Below are positions 19,062 to 27,386 of a stretch of DNA of 64,000 bases, piece after piece. How positions within the stretch are numbered: position 1 is the stretch's first letter; each line of letters begins with the position of its first letter. The notes below the pieces were generated by a model, which had not been told where the DNA came from, did not search any database, and worked only from the letters and a program-made list of their open reading frames with translations. The DNA is from Paenibacillus sp. Soil750 (GTDB lineage: Bacteria > Bacillota > Bacilli > Paenibacillales > NBRC-103111), in assembly GCF_001428045.1 (NCBI RefSeq), contig NZ_LMSD01000003.1, forward strand, positions 124,001 to 188,000, written 5' to 3'. Made by a program: the position numbers and the translations under genes.

Positions 19062-21248
19062 ATGGGTATAGAGCAGCTGCTGGAAAAGGCCGCCACCTAT
19101 CTGAAAGAGAATGATTTGCAGAGGATTCGGGAGGCCTATGAATTCGCGGATGAAGCCCATCATGGCCAAGTACGCAAATCGGGTGAGCCCTATATTCTGC
19201 ATCCACTCGCTGTTGCAGATATATTGGTGAATATGCAGATGGATGTCACTTCGGTGATCGCCGCACTTCTGCATGATGTGGTTGAAGACACGACAGTTTC
19301 ACTCGAAACTGTTTTAGATAAATTCGGGAAAACCTGTGCGATGCTCGTTGATGGTTTGACGAAGCTGGAGCGCATTAAGTTCAAATCCAAAGAAGAGCAA
19401 CAGAATGAGAATTACCGCAAAATGTTCGTTGCGATGGCGCAGGATATTCGGGTTATTCTGATTAAGCTTGCGGATCGTTTGCATAACATGCGGACACTTA
19501 AGTATCAATCGGAAGAAAGCCAGCGCCGCATTGCGGAAGAAACGCTGGAGATTTTCTGCCCGATTGCCCATCGACTCGGTATTTCCACAATCAAATGGGA
19601 GATGGAGGACATTGCCCTCCGTTATTTGAATCCGCAGCAATACTATCGGATTGTGAATCTCATGCAGAAGAAACGGACTGAGCGTGAGCAATACATTGAA
19701 GATGTCATTCACAGCATCAAAGAGAAGTTAGATGAGATGGGGATTCAGGGGGATATTTCGGGAAGACCGAAGCATCTCTACAGCATTTACAAAAAAATGA
19801 GCTCCCGCGGCAAGCAATTTAACGAGATCTACGATCTCATGGCTTTACGCGTCATTGTTGACGGCATTAAAGATTGCTATGCTTCTTTGGGTATCATTCA
19901 TACGTTATGGAAACCGATGCCTGGCCGTTTCAAGGATTATATTGCGATGCCGAAGCCGAATATGTATCAATCCTTGCACACGACCGTTATTGGGCCGAAG
20001 GGTGAGCCGTTAGAGGTTCAGATTCGGACGTGGGAAATGCATCGTACCTCCGAGTTCGGGATCGCCGCACATTGGGCTTACAAAGAAGGCGGCACTGTTG
20101 TTCCATCGGGTACCTTCGAGGATAAAATGAGCTGGTTCCGCGAAATTCTGGAGCTTCAGCATGAAACGAACGATGCGTCTGAATTCATGGAATCCATGAA
20201 GATGGATTTCTTCTCGGATCTTGTTTTCGTATTTACGCCAAAAGGGGAAGTCATCGAGCTTCCAGCTGGCGCAGTTCCGTTGGATTTTGCATATCGGATT
20301 CATACAGAAATCGGCAACCGTACCATTGGTGCCAAAGTCAATTCGCGGATCGTTCCGCTCGATCATAAGCTCAAAACCGGTGATATTATTGAAATCCTAA
20401 CTTCTAAGCATTCCTATGGGCCAAGTCAAGATTGGATCAAAATCGCGCAATCCTCCCACGCACGCAGTAAAATTAAGCAGTGGTTTAAGAAAGAAAAGCG
20501 TGAAGAGAACGTTGAAAAAGGTAAGGATATGATTGAACGTGAGCTTAAACGCTTAGCCATCGATCCTCCAACCTTAATGAGCGATGATAAAATGTTGGAA
20601 GCGGCGAAGAAGTTTAATTTTAGCGATATTGAAGACATGCTCTCAGCGGTTGGCTTTGGTGGCATAACGGCAGCACAAATATGTACCAAGCTAACAGAGA
20701 AGCTGCGTAAGGAAGCGGAAGAAGCCCAGATTATTAAGCTAAGCAGTGAAGTGAAAGAGGTCAAAGCACCTGTATCCTCGGAGCGCAAAAGCCGTCCTAC
20801 AAACGGTGTACGCGTCAAAGGTGTAGATAACTTGCTTGTCCGATTTGCTCGTTGCTGCAATCCAGTTCCTGGGGATTTCATTATTGGCTATATTACTCGC
20901 GGGCGCGGCGTTTCTGTCCATCGGTCGGATTGCACGAACATTCCAACGAGTATGGGCGAGGAGGAACGGGTTATTGAAGTGGATTGGGCAGAGGCTGTTG
21001 AGTCTAATTTCAATGTGGAAATTGAGATAACAGGCCATGACCGCCGCGGCTTCTTAAACGAAGTGCTGCAAGCTGTTTCGGAGAGCAAGACAATGATTTC
21101 AGCTGTTTCTGGGCGTTCCGATAAGAACAAAATGGCGACGATTCATATGACGATTTTGATTAAAAATATCGACCACCTACAGTCCGTTGTAGAAAAAATA
21201 AAACGCGTTAAAGATATTTATTCGGTTCAACGGATTATGCAGACCTAG
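19062..21248 (+). CDS. rel: Rel, bifunctional (p)ppGpp synthetase/hydrolase
   Basis: This is the long stringent-response enzyme that makes and degrades (p)ppGpp at the ribosome. Domain order is as follows. The HD hydrolase has HHGQVRKSGEPYILHP and HDVVEDT at about residues 32-80. The synthetase has RFKDYIAMPKPNMYQSLHTT at about 295. The TGS domain begins at VFVFTPKGEVIELP near 390. A zinc-finger-like region contains RFARCCNPVPGD, and a C-terminal ACT domain follows. The length of 728 is normal. Both the HD and synthetase motifs are intact, so it should be bifunctional. Confidence 0.96.
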   Translation: MGIEQLLEKAATYLKENDLQRIREAYEFADEAHHGQVRKSGEPYILHPLAVADILVNMQMDVTSVIAALLHDVVEDTTVSLETVLDKFGKTCAMLVDGLTKLERIKFKSKEEQQNENYRKMFVAMAQDIRVILIKLADRLHNMRTLKYQSEESQRRIAEETLEIFCPIAHRLGISTIKWEMEDIALRYLNPQQYYRIVNLMQKKRTEREQYIEDVIHSIKEKLDEMGIQGDISGRPKHLYSIYKKMSSRGKQFNEIYDLMALRVIVDGIKDCYASLGIIHTLWKPMPGRFKDYIAMPKPNMYQSLHTTVIGPKGEPLEVQIRTWEMHRTSEFGIAAHWAYKEGGTVVPSGTFEDKMSWFREILELQHETNDASEFMESMKMDFFSDLVFVFTPKGEVIELPAGAVPLDFAYRIHTEIGNRTIGAKVNSRIVPLDHKLKTGDIIEILTSKHSYGPSQDWIKIAQSSHARSKIKQWFKKEKREENVEKGKDMIERELKRLAIDPPTLMSDDKMLEAAKKFNFSDIEDMLSAVGFGGITAAQICTKLTEKLRKEAEEAQIIKLSSEVKEVKAPVSSERKSRPTNGVRVKGVDNLLVRFARCCNPVPGDFIIGYITRGRGVSVHRSDCTNIPTSMGEEERVIEVDWAEAVESNFNVEIEITGHDRRGFLNEVLQAVSESKTMISAVSGRSDKNKMATIHMTILIKNIDHLQSVVEKIKRVKDIYSVQRIMQT

Positions 21249-21270
21249 TTACTAAGGGGATTTAGGAACG

Positions 21271-21711
21271 ATGAGAGTTGTTGTTCAACGTTGTAAGAAT
21301 GCGGAAGTCACCGTCAATAATCAAACTATCGGTCGCATTGAGCAGGGGCTCATGCTATTGGTAGGCATAACCCATGAAGATACCGAACACGATGCGAAGT
21401 ATCTTGCAGATAAAGTGGCCGGGCTTCGAATTTTTGAAGATGAAACAGGTAAAATGAATTTGTCTGTCCTTGAGACAGGCGGAGCTATCTTGTCTGTGTC
21501 ACAATTTACGCTATATGGAGATTGTCGTAAAGGCAAACGGCCAAATTTCATGTCAGCGGCAAGGCCCGAACAAGCAGAACCTTTGTATCAGGAATTCAAC
21601 AGATTGCTCAGAGAGCAGGGTTTACAAGTTGAAACGGGTGCATTTGGTGAAATGATGGATGTTTCCCTAACGAATTGGGGACCTGTTACCTTGATGATCG
21701 ATAGTAAATAA
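21271..21711 (+). CDS. dtd: Dtd, D-aminoacyl-tRNA deacylase
   Basis: Dtd hydrolyses D-aminoacyl-tRNAs and mischarged Gly-tRNA(Ala). The 146-residue protein has the active-site motifs [10 protein letters not shown] and NWGPVTLMI, the latter being the Gly-Pro motif that enforces chirality. It starts 22 nt after rel, and the two genes are neighbours in B. subtilis too. Confidence 0.96.
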   Translation: MRVVVQRCKNAEVTVNNQTIGRIEQGLMLLVGITHEDTEHDAKYLADKVAGLRIFEDETGKMNLSVLETGGAILSVSQFTLYGDCRKGKRPNFMSAARPEQAEPLYQEFNRLLREQGLQVETGAFGEMMDVSLTNWGPVTLMIDSK

Positions 21712-21795
21712 GCTATTTGGGAGAAGGATTCAGGATAGGCAGTCTAGTCACTGGTTATACTATACATGTATAAACTAGCGGTTAGGAGCCTACAG

Positions 21796-21969
21796 ATGCG
21801 TCAATCCATAAAAGAAAAGATGATGACTGCCCCGATACAGCAACTTTTCCATTCCTCTATGGCTGAGCGGATGAGTCAAGGAAATGCCTTTGCGGATGTT
21901 GAAATTAGTGCAGAATTCACTTCTGATCAGGAAAAAATGAAAAGTATCCCAAAGAAATCGTTCCGGTAA
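21796..21969 (+). CDS. Small protein of unknown function (57 residues)
   Basis: A short frame with a good ribosome site (TTAGGAG, 8 nt before ATG 21796) and its own terminator 4 nt after the stop. The sequence (MRQSIKEKMMTAPIQQLF, then SSMAERMSQGNAFADVEISA) has no membrane segment and I do not recognise it. The ribosome site and dedicated terminator argue that it is real. An in-frame ATG at 21766 exists but has no ribosome site. Confidence 0.5.
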   Translation: MRQSIKEKMMTAPIQQLFHSSMAERMSQGNAFADVEISAEFTSDQEKMKSIPKKSFR

Positions 21970-21972
21970 TTC

Positions 21973-22018
21973 ATAAAACCACGTGTGCGCTGTTCGTCAG
22001 CCTTGCGTGGTTTTATTT
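21973..22018 (+). terminator. Intrinsic terminator
   Basis: ATAAAACCACG (21973-21983) pairs with CGTGGTTTTAT (22006-22016), 11 bp with T residues at the end. Confidence 0.8.
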
Positions 22019-22104
22019 GTGCCGAAGGCAGAATTTCTCTCCTCCATCAAATTGTGGTAAACTAGCCTATGGAATTATTGTAAGACATGCAGGAGATAAG
22101 GTGG

Positions 22105-24069
22105 GTGCTTAAAGTCGTAATGGCAAATTCGAATCGCAACAAATCCACATCCAGAGGTTGGCTATGGTTAATGGTAGTTTTGATTGTACTTACGCTGGTT
22201 GCTGCAACGGCCGCCATGTACTATCAATATAATCACCATAAGAACGCCAAAGGACATAGTGATCAGCAACAAGCCCTTGAAGAAGTGAAATCGGTAAAAA
22301 AGGCGAAAGAAGCCTATGATGTCATTGTAATTGGAACAGACCCGGAGGGCGTAGCCGCTGCGGTTTCATCAGCTCGGAATGGATTGAGCACACTTTTAGT
22401 CGATGGCCGGGATCGTGAGATTTTTGGCGGATTAATGACACTCGGCTGGATTAATTCCTTGGATATGAATTATTCCACAAGCAAAACCTTGCTCGGCAAG
22501 GATGATGTCTGGAATAAAGGGTATTTCTCGGAATGGTATGCCAAAACGGAAGGCGATTCCTTCGATGTGAATACAGCGGCCAATGCCTTCTACGATGCCG
22601 TAAAGAATGAAAAGAATATTGATGTCTTGATGAAAACCAAGAAGATAGACCCACTGCTTTCGCAAAATAAAAATGCGGTGCAGGGTGCGACGATAACACT
22701 TGAAAATGGCAGCACGCAAGTTGTCAAAGCCGCTTCAGTCATTGATGCGACACAAGATGGTGACTTCGCAGCAGCAGCAGGGGTTCCTTTTACAATGGGA
22801 CATGAGGATATCGGAGATCCAAAATCGAAAATGGCCGTCACGCTGGCGTTTCGTTTGAAGAATGTCACACCTGAAGTATGGAAATTGATGGCCAATCGAT
22901 TGAATGGGGATGACAATTCGGGTACGGGTGTTACCGATGTGAGTGTATTTGGATACAGTGAAATGAGCAATTATCCTGCACTTAACAAGGAAAGAGCCAA
23001 AATGAGAGGCCTCAATATGGGGAGGCAAAATAACAATACGGTGCTTATTAATGCCTTGCAGATTTTTGGCGTAGATACCTTTGATCCGAAATCGGTTCAA
23101 GAAGCATTCGATATTGGGAAGAAGGAACTGCCGAATATTGTTGCTTATATGCAGAAAACGTTCCCGGAATTCTCATCCGTTGAGCTCGATGGTTCAGCAC
23201 CAGAGCTTTATGTGAGGGAGACTCGACATATGCAGGGTGAATACCGATTGAGTATCGTCGATGTTTGTACAAATGCGGATCAGTGGGATCGCATCGGCTT
23301 CGGATCTTACCCCGTGGATATCCAGCGTATAGCGCCTACAGACTCAGGTAATGTCGTGTGTAAGCCGAAACAATATGCGATTCCATTCCGCAGCATCGTT
23401 CCACAGAAGATTGATGGGTTACTTGTGGTAGGTAGAGCGGCAAGTTACGATACACTGCCACATGGAAGTGCTCGCGTTATGCCGACGGGCATGGCAGAGG
23501 GTGAGGCGGCTGGAGCTGCGGTGAGTTTGGCAAAAGCGGAGAATATGACGTTCCGTCAGATTTCAGCATCCAAGGACATGATAGCAAAGCTGCAGGCTCA
23601 GCTGAATAAGCAAGGCATGGAAGTTCAGCCGATGACCATTAAGCCGCAGCCATTTATGGAACATAAGTCATTCGAGGGTTTGAAAACGGCGATGATGCTC
23701 GGACTAGCATCTGGTGCTTATGATAATAACTTCCGCCTTGACGACGCGGCTAATCCGAAACGAATGGTCAATGTGGTTGGTGGCGCGAGGAAGATGAAGC
23801 CGGATGCATTTGCAGGAGACGTTAACCAAGCCATCGCTAAGGTGGACAATGCGGACAAAATTCCGTTGACTCTTGAGCAAGCAAGCTATACCTTCACGCA
23901 AGCACTTGGTATTAAGGGCACGGCTGCTGAAGCGCAAGCGAAGCTCGTAGAGGGAAAACTGCTAACAGAAGCTACGATTAATGGCATTGCAGATAAGCAA
24001 AAACTCACCAATGCAGATACGTACATGATGATTCGTGACGTTAAGATTGGTTTGACAGGTAAGCCTTAG
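22105..24069 (+). CDS. Membrane-anchored FAD-dependent oxidoreductase
   Basis: The product is about 654 residues. After a basic N-terminus there is one membrane helix (WLWLMVVLIVLTLVAATAAM) and then an FAD_oxidored-type domain: a Rossmann dinucleotide site written VIGTDPEGVAAAVSSARNG, FGGLMTLGWINSLDM, and the late motif GLLVVGRAASYDTLPHGSAR. It is probably an exported, membrane-tethered flavoenzyme, and its substrate is unknown. The last 150 residues resemble none of the domains I know. I choose GTG 22105 because AGGAGAT is well spaced. ATG 22087 has no ribosome site and ATG 22120 is also possible. Confidence 0.75.
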   Translation: MLKVVMANSNRNKSTSRGWLWLMVVLIVLTLVAATAAMYYQYNHHKNAKGHSDQQQALEEVKSVKKAKEAYDVIVIGTDPEGVAAAVSSARNGLSTLLVDGRDREIFGGLMTLGWINSLDMNYSTSKTLLGKDDVWNKGYFSEWYAKTEGDSFDVNTAANAFYDAVKNEKNIDVLMKTKKIDPLLSQNKNAVQGATITLENGSTQVVKAASVIDATQDGDFAAAAGVPFTMGHEDIGDPKSKMAVTLAFRLKNVTPEVWKLMANRLNGDDNSGTGVTDVSVFGYSEMSNYPALNKERAKMRGLNMGRQNNNTVLINALQIFGVDTFDPKSVQEAFDIGKKELPNIVAYMQKTFPEFSSVELDGSAPELYVRETRHMQGEYRLSIVDVCTNADQWDRIGFGSYPVDIQRIAPTDSGNVVCKPKQYAIPFRSIVPQKIDGLLVVGRAASYDTLPHGSARVMPTGMAEGEAAGAAVSLAKAENMTFRQISASKDMIAKLQAQLNKQGMEVQPMTIKPQPFMEHKSFEGLKTAMMLGLASGAYDNNFRLDDAANPKRMVNVVGGARKMKPDAFAGDVNQAIAKVDNADKIPLTLEQASYTFTQALGIKGTAAEAQAKLVEGKLLTEATINGIADKQKLTNADTYMMIRDVKIGLTGKP

Positions 24070-24080
24070 ATACATCAATA

Positions 24081-24121
24081 AAGAGCCTTATTGCCGCAGT
24101 AGATGTGGCTGTAAGGCTCTT
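24081..24121 (+). terminator. Hairpin terminator after the FAD oxidoreductase gene
   Basis: AAGAGCCTTA (24081-24090) pairs with TAAGGCTCTT (24112-24121). The T run is short. Confidence 0.65.
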
Positions 24122-24167
24122 AGTTTGTAGTTGGCTATGACAGAAAGGATGGTTGCGGTTACATTTC

Positions 24168-24488
24168 TCAGTCTTCGTCGGCAGCTTCTTCGTCCGCTTC
24201 TGCTTCAGCGGATTCCTCTGCTTCTTCGTCGTCGGCAGCTTCTGCCTCCTCGTCTGCGGATTCTTCACTTTCAGCTTCCTCTGATTCCTCAGCTTCTGCT
24301 TCTTCCTCATCAGCCGCTTCTTCTTCCGCTTCTTCAGCATCCGTATCTGACTCTTCAATGGCCTCTTCTTCGGCTGCTTCTTCGTCAGCAGTTTGATCTT
24401 CTACAGTTTCGGCTTCGGTTTCGGATTCCTCAGAGAAAAGCACCACGAGATCTTGACGTTCCTCTTGAAACTCGTTTTGTAGTGTCAT
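24168..24488 (-). CDS. Extremely acidic low-complexity protein (Glu/Ala/Asp/Ser)
   Basis: The 106-residue frame has a good ribosome site on the minus strand (GGAGG, 8 nt before the ATG). Its first 20 residues are ordinary (MTLQNEFQEERQDLVVLF). Nearly every later residue is Glu, Ala, Asp, Ser or Thr, encoded by irregular short repeats, which predicts a highly charged, disordered or helical tail. I do not recognise a family. The opposite-strand frame is Leu/Pro/Arg-rich and is the mirror image of these repeats. Function unknown. The ribosome site and uninterrupted frame support coding. Confidence 0.55.
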   Translation of the reverse strand: MTLQNEFQEERQDLVVLFSEESETEAETVEDQTADEEAAEEEAIEESDTDAEEAEEEAADEEEAEAEESEEAESEESADEEAEAADDEEAEESAEAEADEEAADED

Positions 24489-24619
24489 TGTTACAGCCTC
24501 CAGATGTTATATTCAAGGCCATCCGCCTTGTTGTACATGTATATGTGAAAATAGGATGAATATACGGATGAAACGAAATGAAAATGCTTGAAAGTTAACG
24601 GGATTTTGGTGTAATCAAA

Positions 24620-24733
24620 TTGTAATAAGAGCTTCATGTTCCTTTAATCTAGGAGGGATATACTAATAGTCGACCCCCTTTAAAATATAAACTTTTGAAA
24701 GCCTGCTGCCTCGTGCTGCAGGCTATTTTCTTT
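24620..24733 (+). ncRNA. Possible short transcription unit (candidate small RNA)
   Basis: Between two minus-strand genes, the plus strand has TTGTAA (24620-24625), 17 nt and TTTAAT (24643-24648). A hairpin then follows, AGCCTGC (24700-24706) with GCAGGCT (24718-24724), ending in ATTTTCTTTG. A transcript of about 75 nt would carry AGGAGGG and CCCCCTTT tracts and no convincing reading frame. This is an inference from promoter-like and terminator-like strings only. Confidence 0.3.
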
Positions 24734-24740
24734 GTATACA

Positions 24741-24776
24741 AAGAAAAACCGCCACAGCCTAAGCTGGACGGTTTGC
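24741..24776 (-). terminator. Intrinsic terminator of the DoxX gene
   Basis: On the minus strand AAACCGTCC pairs with GGCGGTTT with one bulge, followed by TTTTTC. It lies 12 nt after the DoxX stop. Confidence 0.7.
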
Positions 24777-24787
24777 GAATTTAATTT

Positions 24788-25180
24788 TTACATAAGTGCA
24801 TCTATGGAATAATCACCAGCACCGATTAAAGCAACGCCAAGTGCTATGACTAGTAAGGCTAGATTATATTCAAATCCATTGGAAGTTACCCAATAGCCGT
24901 TTTTGCCATGAACTTTAATAATAGCCATAATCATTGTAATAATAATAAGAGCAGCGCCAACTTCTGTCCACAAACCAGCGGCGAAGAGCAGGCCGCCACC
25001 TAATTCGATTAAACCAGCTACGACCGCCATCATGACACCTGGTTTGATACCGATGGATTCGAAGAATCCGCCTGTACCTTTAGGTCCGTAACCTCCAAAC
25101 CAACCAAACAATTTCTGTGTACCGTGTGCCGCCATTGTTAACCCAATCACCAAACGAATAATCAATAGTCCTAATGCCAT
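24788..25180 (-). CDS. DoxX-family membrane protein
   Basis: A 130-residue, four-helix DoxX protein with the family opening LLIIRLVIGLTMAAHGTQKL, FGWFGGYG, and GGLLFAAGLWTEVGAALI. Family members are linked to quinone or thiol redox stress, but no activity can be assigned. GAGGAG precedes the ATG. It is divergent from an HxlR regulator and shares a compact promoter region with it, so it is very likely that regulator's target. Confidence 0.88.
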   Translation of the reverse strand: MALGLLIIRLVIGLTMAAHGTQKLFGWFGGYGPKGTGGFFESIGIKPGVMMAVVAGLIELGGGLLFAAGLWTEVGAALIIITMIMAIIKVHGKNGYWVTSNGFEYNLALLVIALGVALIGAGDYSIDALM

Positions 25181-25216
25181 ACTAACATCTCCTCTTTTAA
25201 TATATTTTGTTTAACA

Positions 25217-25279
25217 ACTTACTTTATGTTAGTATATTATTACGAAGCACTTACTTTTGTCAAGCGACTATGTTAAAAT
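25217..25279. promoter_or_regulatory. Overlapping divergent promoters with paired direct repeats (HxlR operator candidate)
   Basis: For doxX (minus strand), TTGACA (25258-25263) and a -10 at 25234-25240 lie 17-18 nt apart. For the HxlR gene (plus strand), an extended -10 TGTTAAAAT ends at 25279. AAAGTAAGT on the minus strand occurs twice (25249-25257 and 25217-25225), exactly 32 bp apart, about three helical turns, flanking the doxX -10. This is the expected layout for a dimeric winged-helix regulator. Confidence 0.6.
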
Positions 25280-25337
25280 AGTTATTACAGAAGTGTTTGG
25301 TGCCGTAATCGGCAAGAACTCGAAGGAGATGATTAAG

Positions 25338-25646
25338 ATGGAAAATGATCAACTATGTCCCAAATTCGAGCATGCATTCGAACTTCTGGGAAAACGTTGG
25401 ACAGGACTTATCGTGAATGTATTGTTATCTGGGCCTAAGCGGTTTAAAGATATCTCCGTATTAATCCCAAGTATGAGTGATCGCATGCTCTCAGAAAGAT
25501 TCAAGGAGCTCGAAGCTGCGGAGATTATTATTCGGCATGTTTATCCAGAGACACCGGTACGGATTGAGTATGAATTAACGCCTAAAGGGAAAGGACTTCA
25601 GCCTGTTATGGATGAAGTACAGAAATGGGCGGACACTTTTAACTAA
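25338..25646 (+). CDS. HxlR-family winged-helix transcriptional regulator
   Basis: A 102-residue MarR-like DNA-binding protein of the HxlR group, with the conserved N-terminal cysteine (MENDQLCPKFEHAFELLGKR) and the core TGLIVNVLLSGPKRFKDIS, then SDRMLSERFKELEAAEII. HxlR proteins often sense electrophiles or disulfide stress through that cysteine. I start at ATG 25338 because AAGGAG is 9 nt upstream. An upstream in-frame start at 25257 would overlap the promoter. Probable target: the divergent doxX gene. Confidence 0.88.
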   Translation: MENDQLCPKFEHAFELLGKRWTGLIVNVLLSGPKRFKDISVLIPSMSDRMLSERFKELEAAEIIIRHVYPETPVRIEYELTPKGKGLQPVMDEVQKWADTFN

Positions 25647-25683
25647 ATATAGGTTGAGGATGCATAGTAAGTATGGTTGTCTC

Positions 25684-25712
25684 TTGACTTTGCCCTTACC
25701 AATGTTTACAAT
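25684..25712 (+). promoter_or_regulatory. SigA promoter of the hisS leader
   Basis: TTGACT (25684-25689), 17 nt, TACAAT (25707-25712). It places the start of the leader RNA near 25719. Confidence 0.75.
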
Positions 25713-25718
25713 AACCAT

Positions 25719-26033
25719 AATGTAATTCCATAAGAATGTGATCCATTGAAGGGACACAGTAATTTGCCCCCACATGTACAGAGAAGGAAGCCTAGGCTGC
25801 AAGCTTCCCATGATGAGCGAATGAACAGACCTCCCCGAGGACCAACTGGGAACAGCCATGAGCTCATGTGCTAAGTAGTAGTTGTGCGAATAGCGGGCGT
25901 TAACCGCAAAGAGCAAGATGTGTTTGATTGCGTAAGCAGGAAACATAGCATGCTGAATGTGGGTGGTACCACGGGTGAATTTGTTAATCAAATCTCTCGT
26001 CCCTGACGTAAGTCGGGGATGGGGGATTTTTTG
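25719..26033 (+). ncRNA. T-box leader controlling hisS-aspS
   Basis: The leader contains the invariant T-box sequence GGGTGGTACCACG (25961-25973), a Stem I AGTA motif (25758-25761) and a distal AGAGAAGG segment (25790 region). Its terminator pairs CGTCCCTGAC with GTCGGGGATG, followed by TTTTTT (25998-26032). CCATTG (25743-25748) can pair with CAACTGG (25843-25849) to close Stem I, which puts GAC (Asp) at 25840-25842 in the specifier position. This is the same position that GCT occupies in the alaS leader of this window. Uncharged tRNA binding would favour the antiterminator and allow expression of hisS and aspS. The T-box call is firm and the Asp specifier is my inference. Confidence 0.92.
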
Positions 26034-26077
26034 CTTTTAGAAAGGCGCGTAAGTAGAGAAAAAGGGAGGTTACTTCA

Positions 26078-27343
26078 ATGAGTATTCAGAAGCCGAAAGG
26101 TACACAAGATCTGCTTCCAGGCGAGGTCGAGAAATGGCAGTACCTAGAATCCAAAGCGAGAGACTTGTGTCAACGTTTTAATTACAAAGAAATCCGTTCA
26201 CCAATTTTCGAGAGTACTGAGCTTTTTTCGCGCGGGGTTGGAGAAACGACAGATATCGTTGAAAAAGAAATGTATACCTTTCTTGATAAAGGTGACCGGA
26301 GCATGACGCTTCGCCCTGAAGGTACGGCGGGGGTCGTTAGAGCGTATGTAGAAAATAAACTCTATGGTATCCCTGATCTGACAAAGTTGTTTTATGTGGG
26401 ACCTATGTTCCGCTATGAACAGCCGCAAGCGGGGAGATACCGCCAGTTTCATCAGTTCGGAATTGAAGCATTCGGATCCGTGGATCCAAGTATTGACGCC
26501 GAAGTGATCGCGCTTGGCTACACGTTCTATAAAGAGATTGGACTAAAAGAGGTAACCGTGGAGGTTAACTCCGTAGGTACACCTGCGGTTAGAACGGCTT
26601 ATCGTGAGCAACTGCAGGCTTTCTTTGCCCCAGTGAAGGATCAGCTATGTAAGGATTGTCAGTCGCGCTACGACCGTAATCCAATGCGTATTCTCGATTG
26701 CAAAATCGATCAAAAATATGGTGTAGGCGCACCTGATATCCTTGAGTTCTTGGATGAAGAGTGCAGCACTCACTTTGCACAAGTGCAAGAGCACTTAACA
26801 GCGATGGAGATTCCGTACCATATTAATCCTCGTCTTGTGCGCGGTCTGGATTACTACACGCACACTGCGTTTGAATATAAAGCAGCAGGTATCGGTGCAA
26901 TAGACACGATTGGTGGGGGCGGACGCTACAATGGTCTAGTCGAACAAATCGGTGGCCATGGTACAGATCAACCAGGTGTAGGCTTAGGTCTTGGTCTAGA
27001 GCGTATTCTGCTTGTACTGCAAGCGCAAGGGGTTGAAATTCCTAAGCCTGAGCCGCTTGATGTGTACTTGATTGGTCTAGGCGAAGCCGCGGAGAAAGAA
27101 GTTACAAAACTTCTGCACCAGCTTAGAGTTCAAGGCTTAAAAGCAGAGAAGGACTATCAGGGCCGCAAGATGAAGGCTCAAATGAAGTCCGCTGATCGTT
27201 TCCAAGCAACCTATGTGGCGATTCTTGGTGACGATGAGTTGGCACGCGGCGAGATTACGCTGAAGAAGATGGAAACAGGAAATCAAATCACGCTAAGTTT
27301 AGTGGATCTTGCTTCAAACGCTGCAAAGACACTATTCGAATAG
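26078..27343 (+). CDS. hisS: Histidyl-tRNA synthetase
   Basis: A class II synthetase that charges tRNA-His. The 421-residue protein has motif 2 ([20 protein letters not shown]), the histidine-specific motif [14 protein letters not shown] and motif 3 ([15 protein letters not shown]), then a C-terminal anticodon-binding domain. AAGGGAGG precedes the ATG. It lies directly behind a T-box leader and 43 nt before aspS. Confidence 0.98.
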   Translation: MSIQKPKGTQDLLPGEVEKWQYLESKARDLCQRFNYKEIRSPIFESTELFSRGVGETTDIVEKEMYTFLDKGDRSMTLRPEGTAGVVRAYVENKLYGIPDLTKLFYVGPMFRYEQPQAGRYRQFHQFGIEAFGSVDPSIDAEVIALGYTFYKEIGLKEVTVEVNSVGTPAVRTAYREQLQAFFAPVKDQLCKDCQSRYDRNPMRILDCKIDQKYGVGAPDILEFLDEECSTHFAQVQEHLTAMEIPYHINPRLVRGLDYYTHTAFEYKAAGIGAIDTIGGGGRYNGLVEQIGGHGTDQPGVGLGLGLERILLVLQAQGVEIPKPEPLDVYLIGLGEAAEKEVTKLLHQLRVQGLKAEKDYQGRKMKAQMKSADRFQATYVAILGDDELARGEITLKKMETGNQITLSLVDLASNAAKTLFE

Positions 27344-27386
27344 ACAACTACACCAATATGGACACTACGAGGAGGAAATAACAATC

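Noticed and set aside
24131..24559. 142-residue Leu/Arg/Pro-rich frame on the plus strand
   Set aside because: It is the mirror of the acidic low-complexity gene on the minus strand, has no ribosome site, and its composition follows from the complementary repeats.
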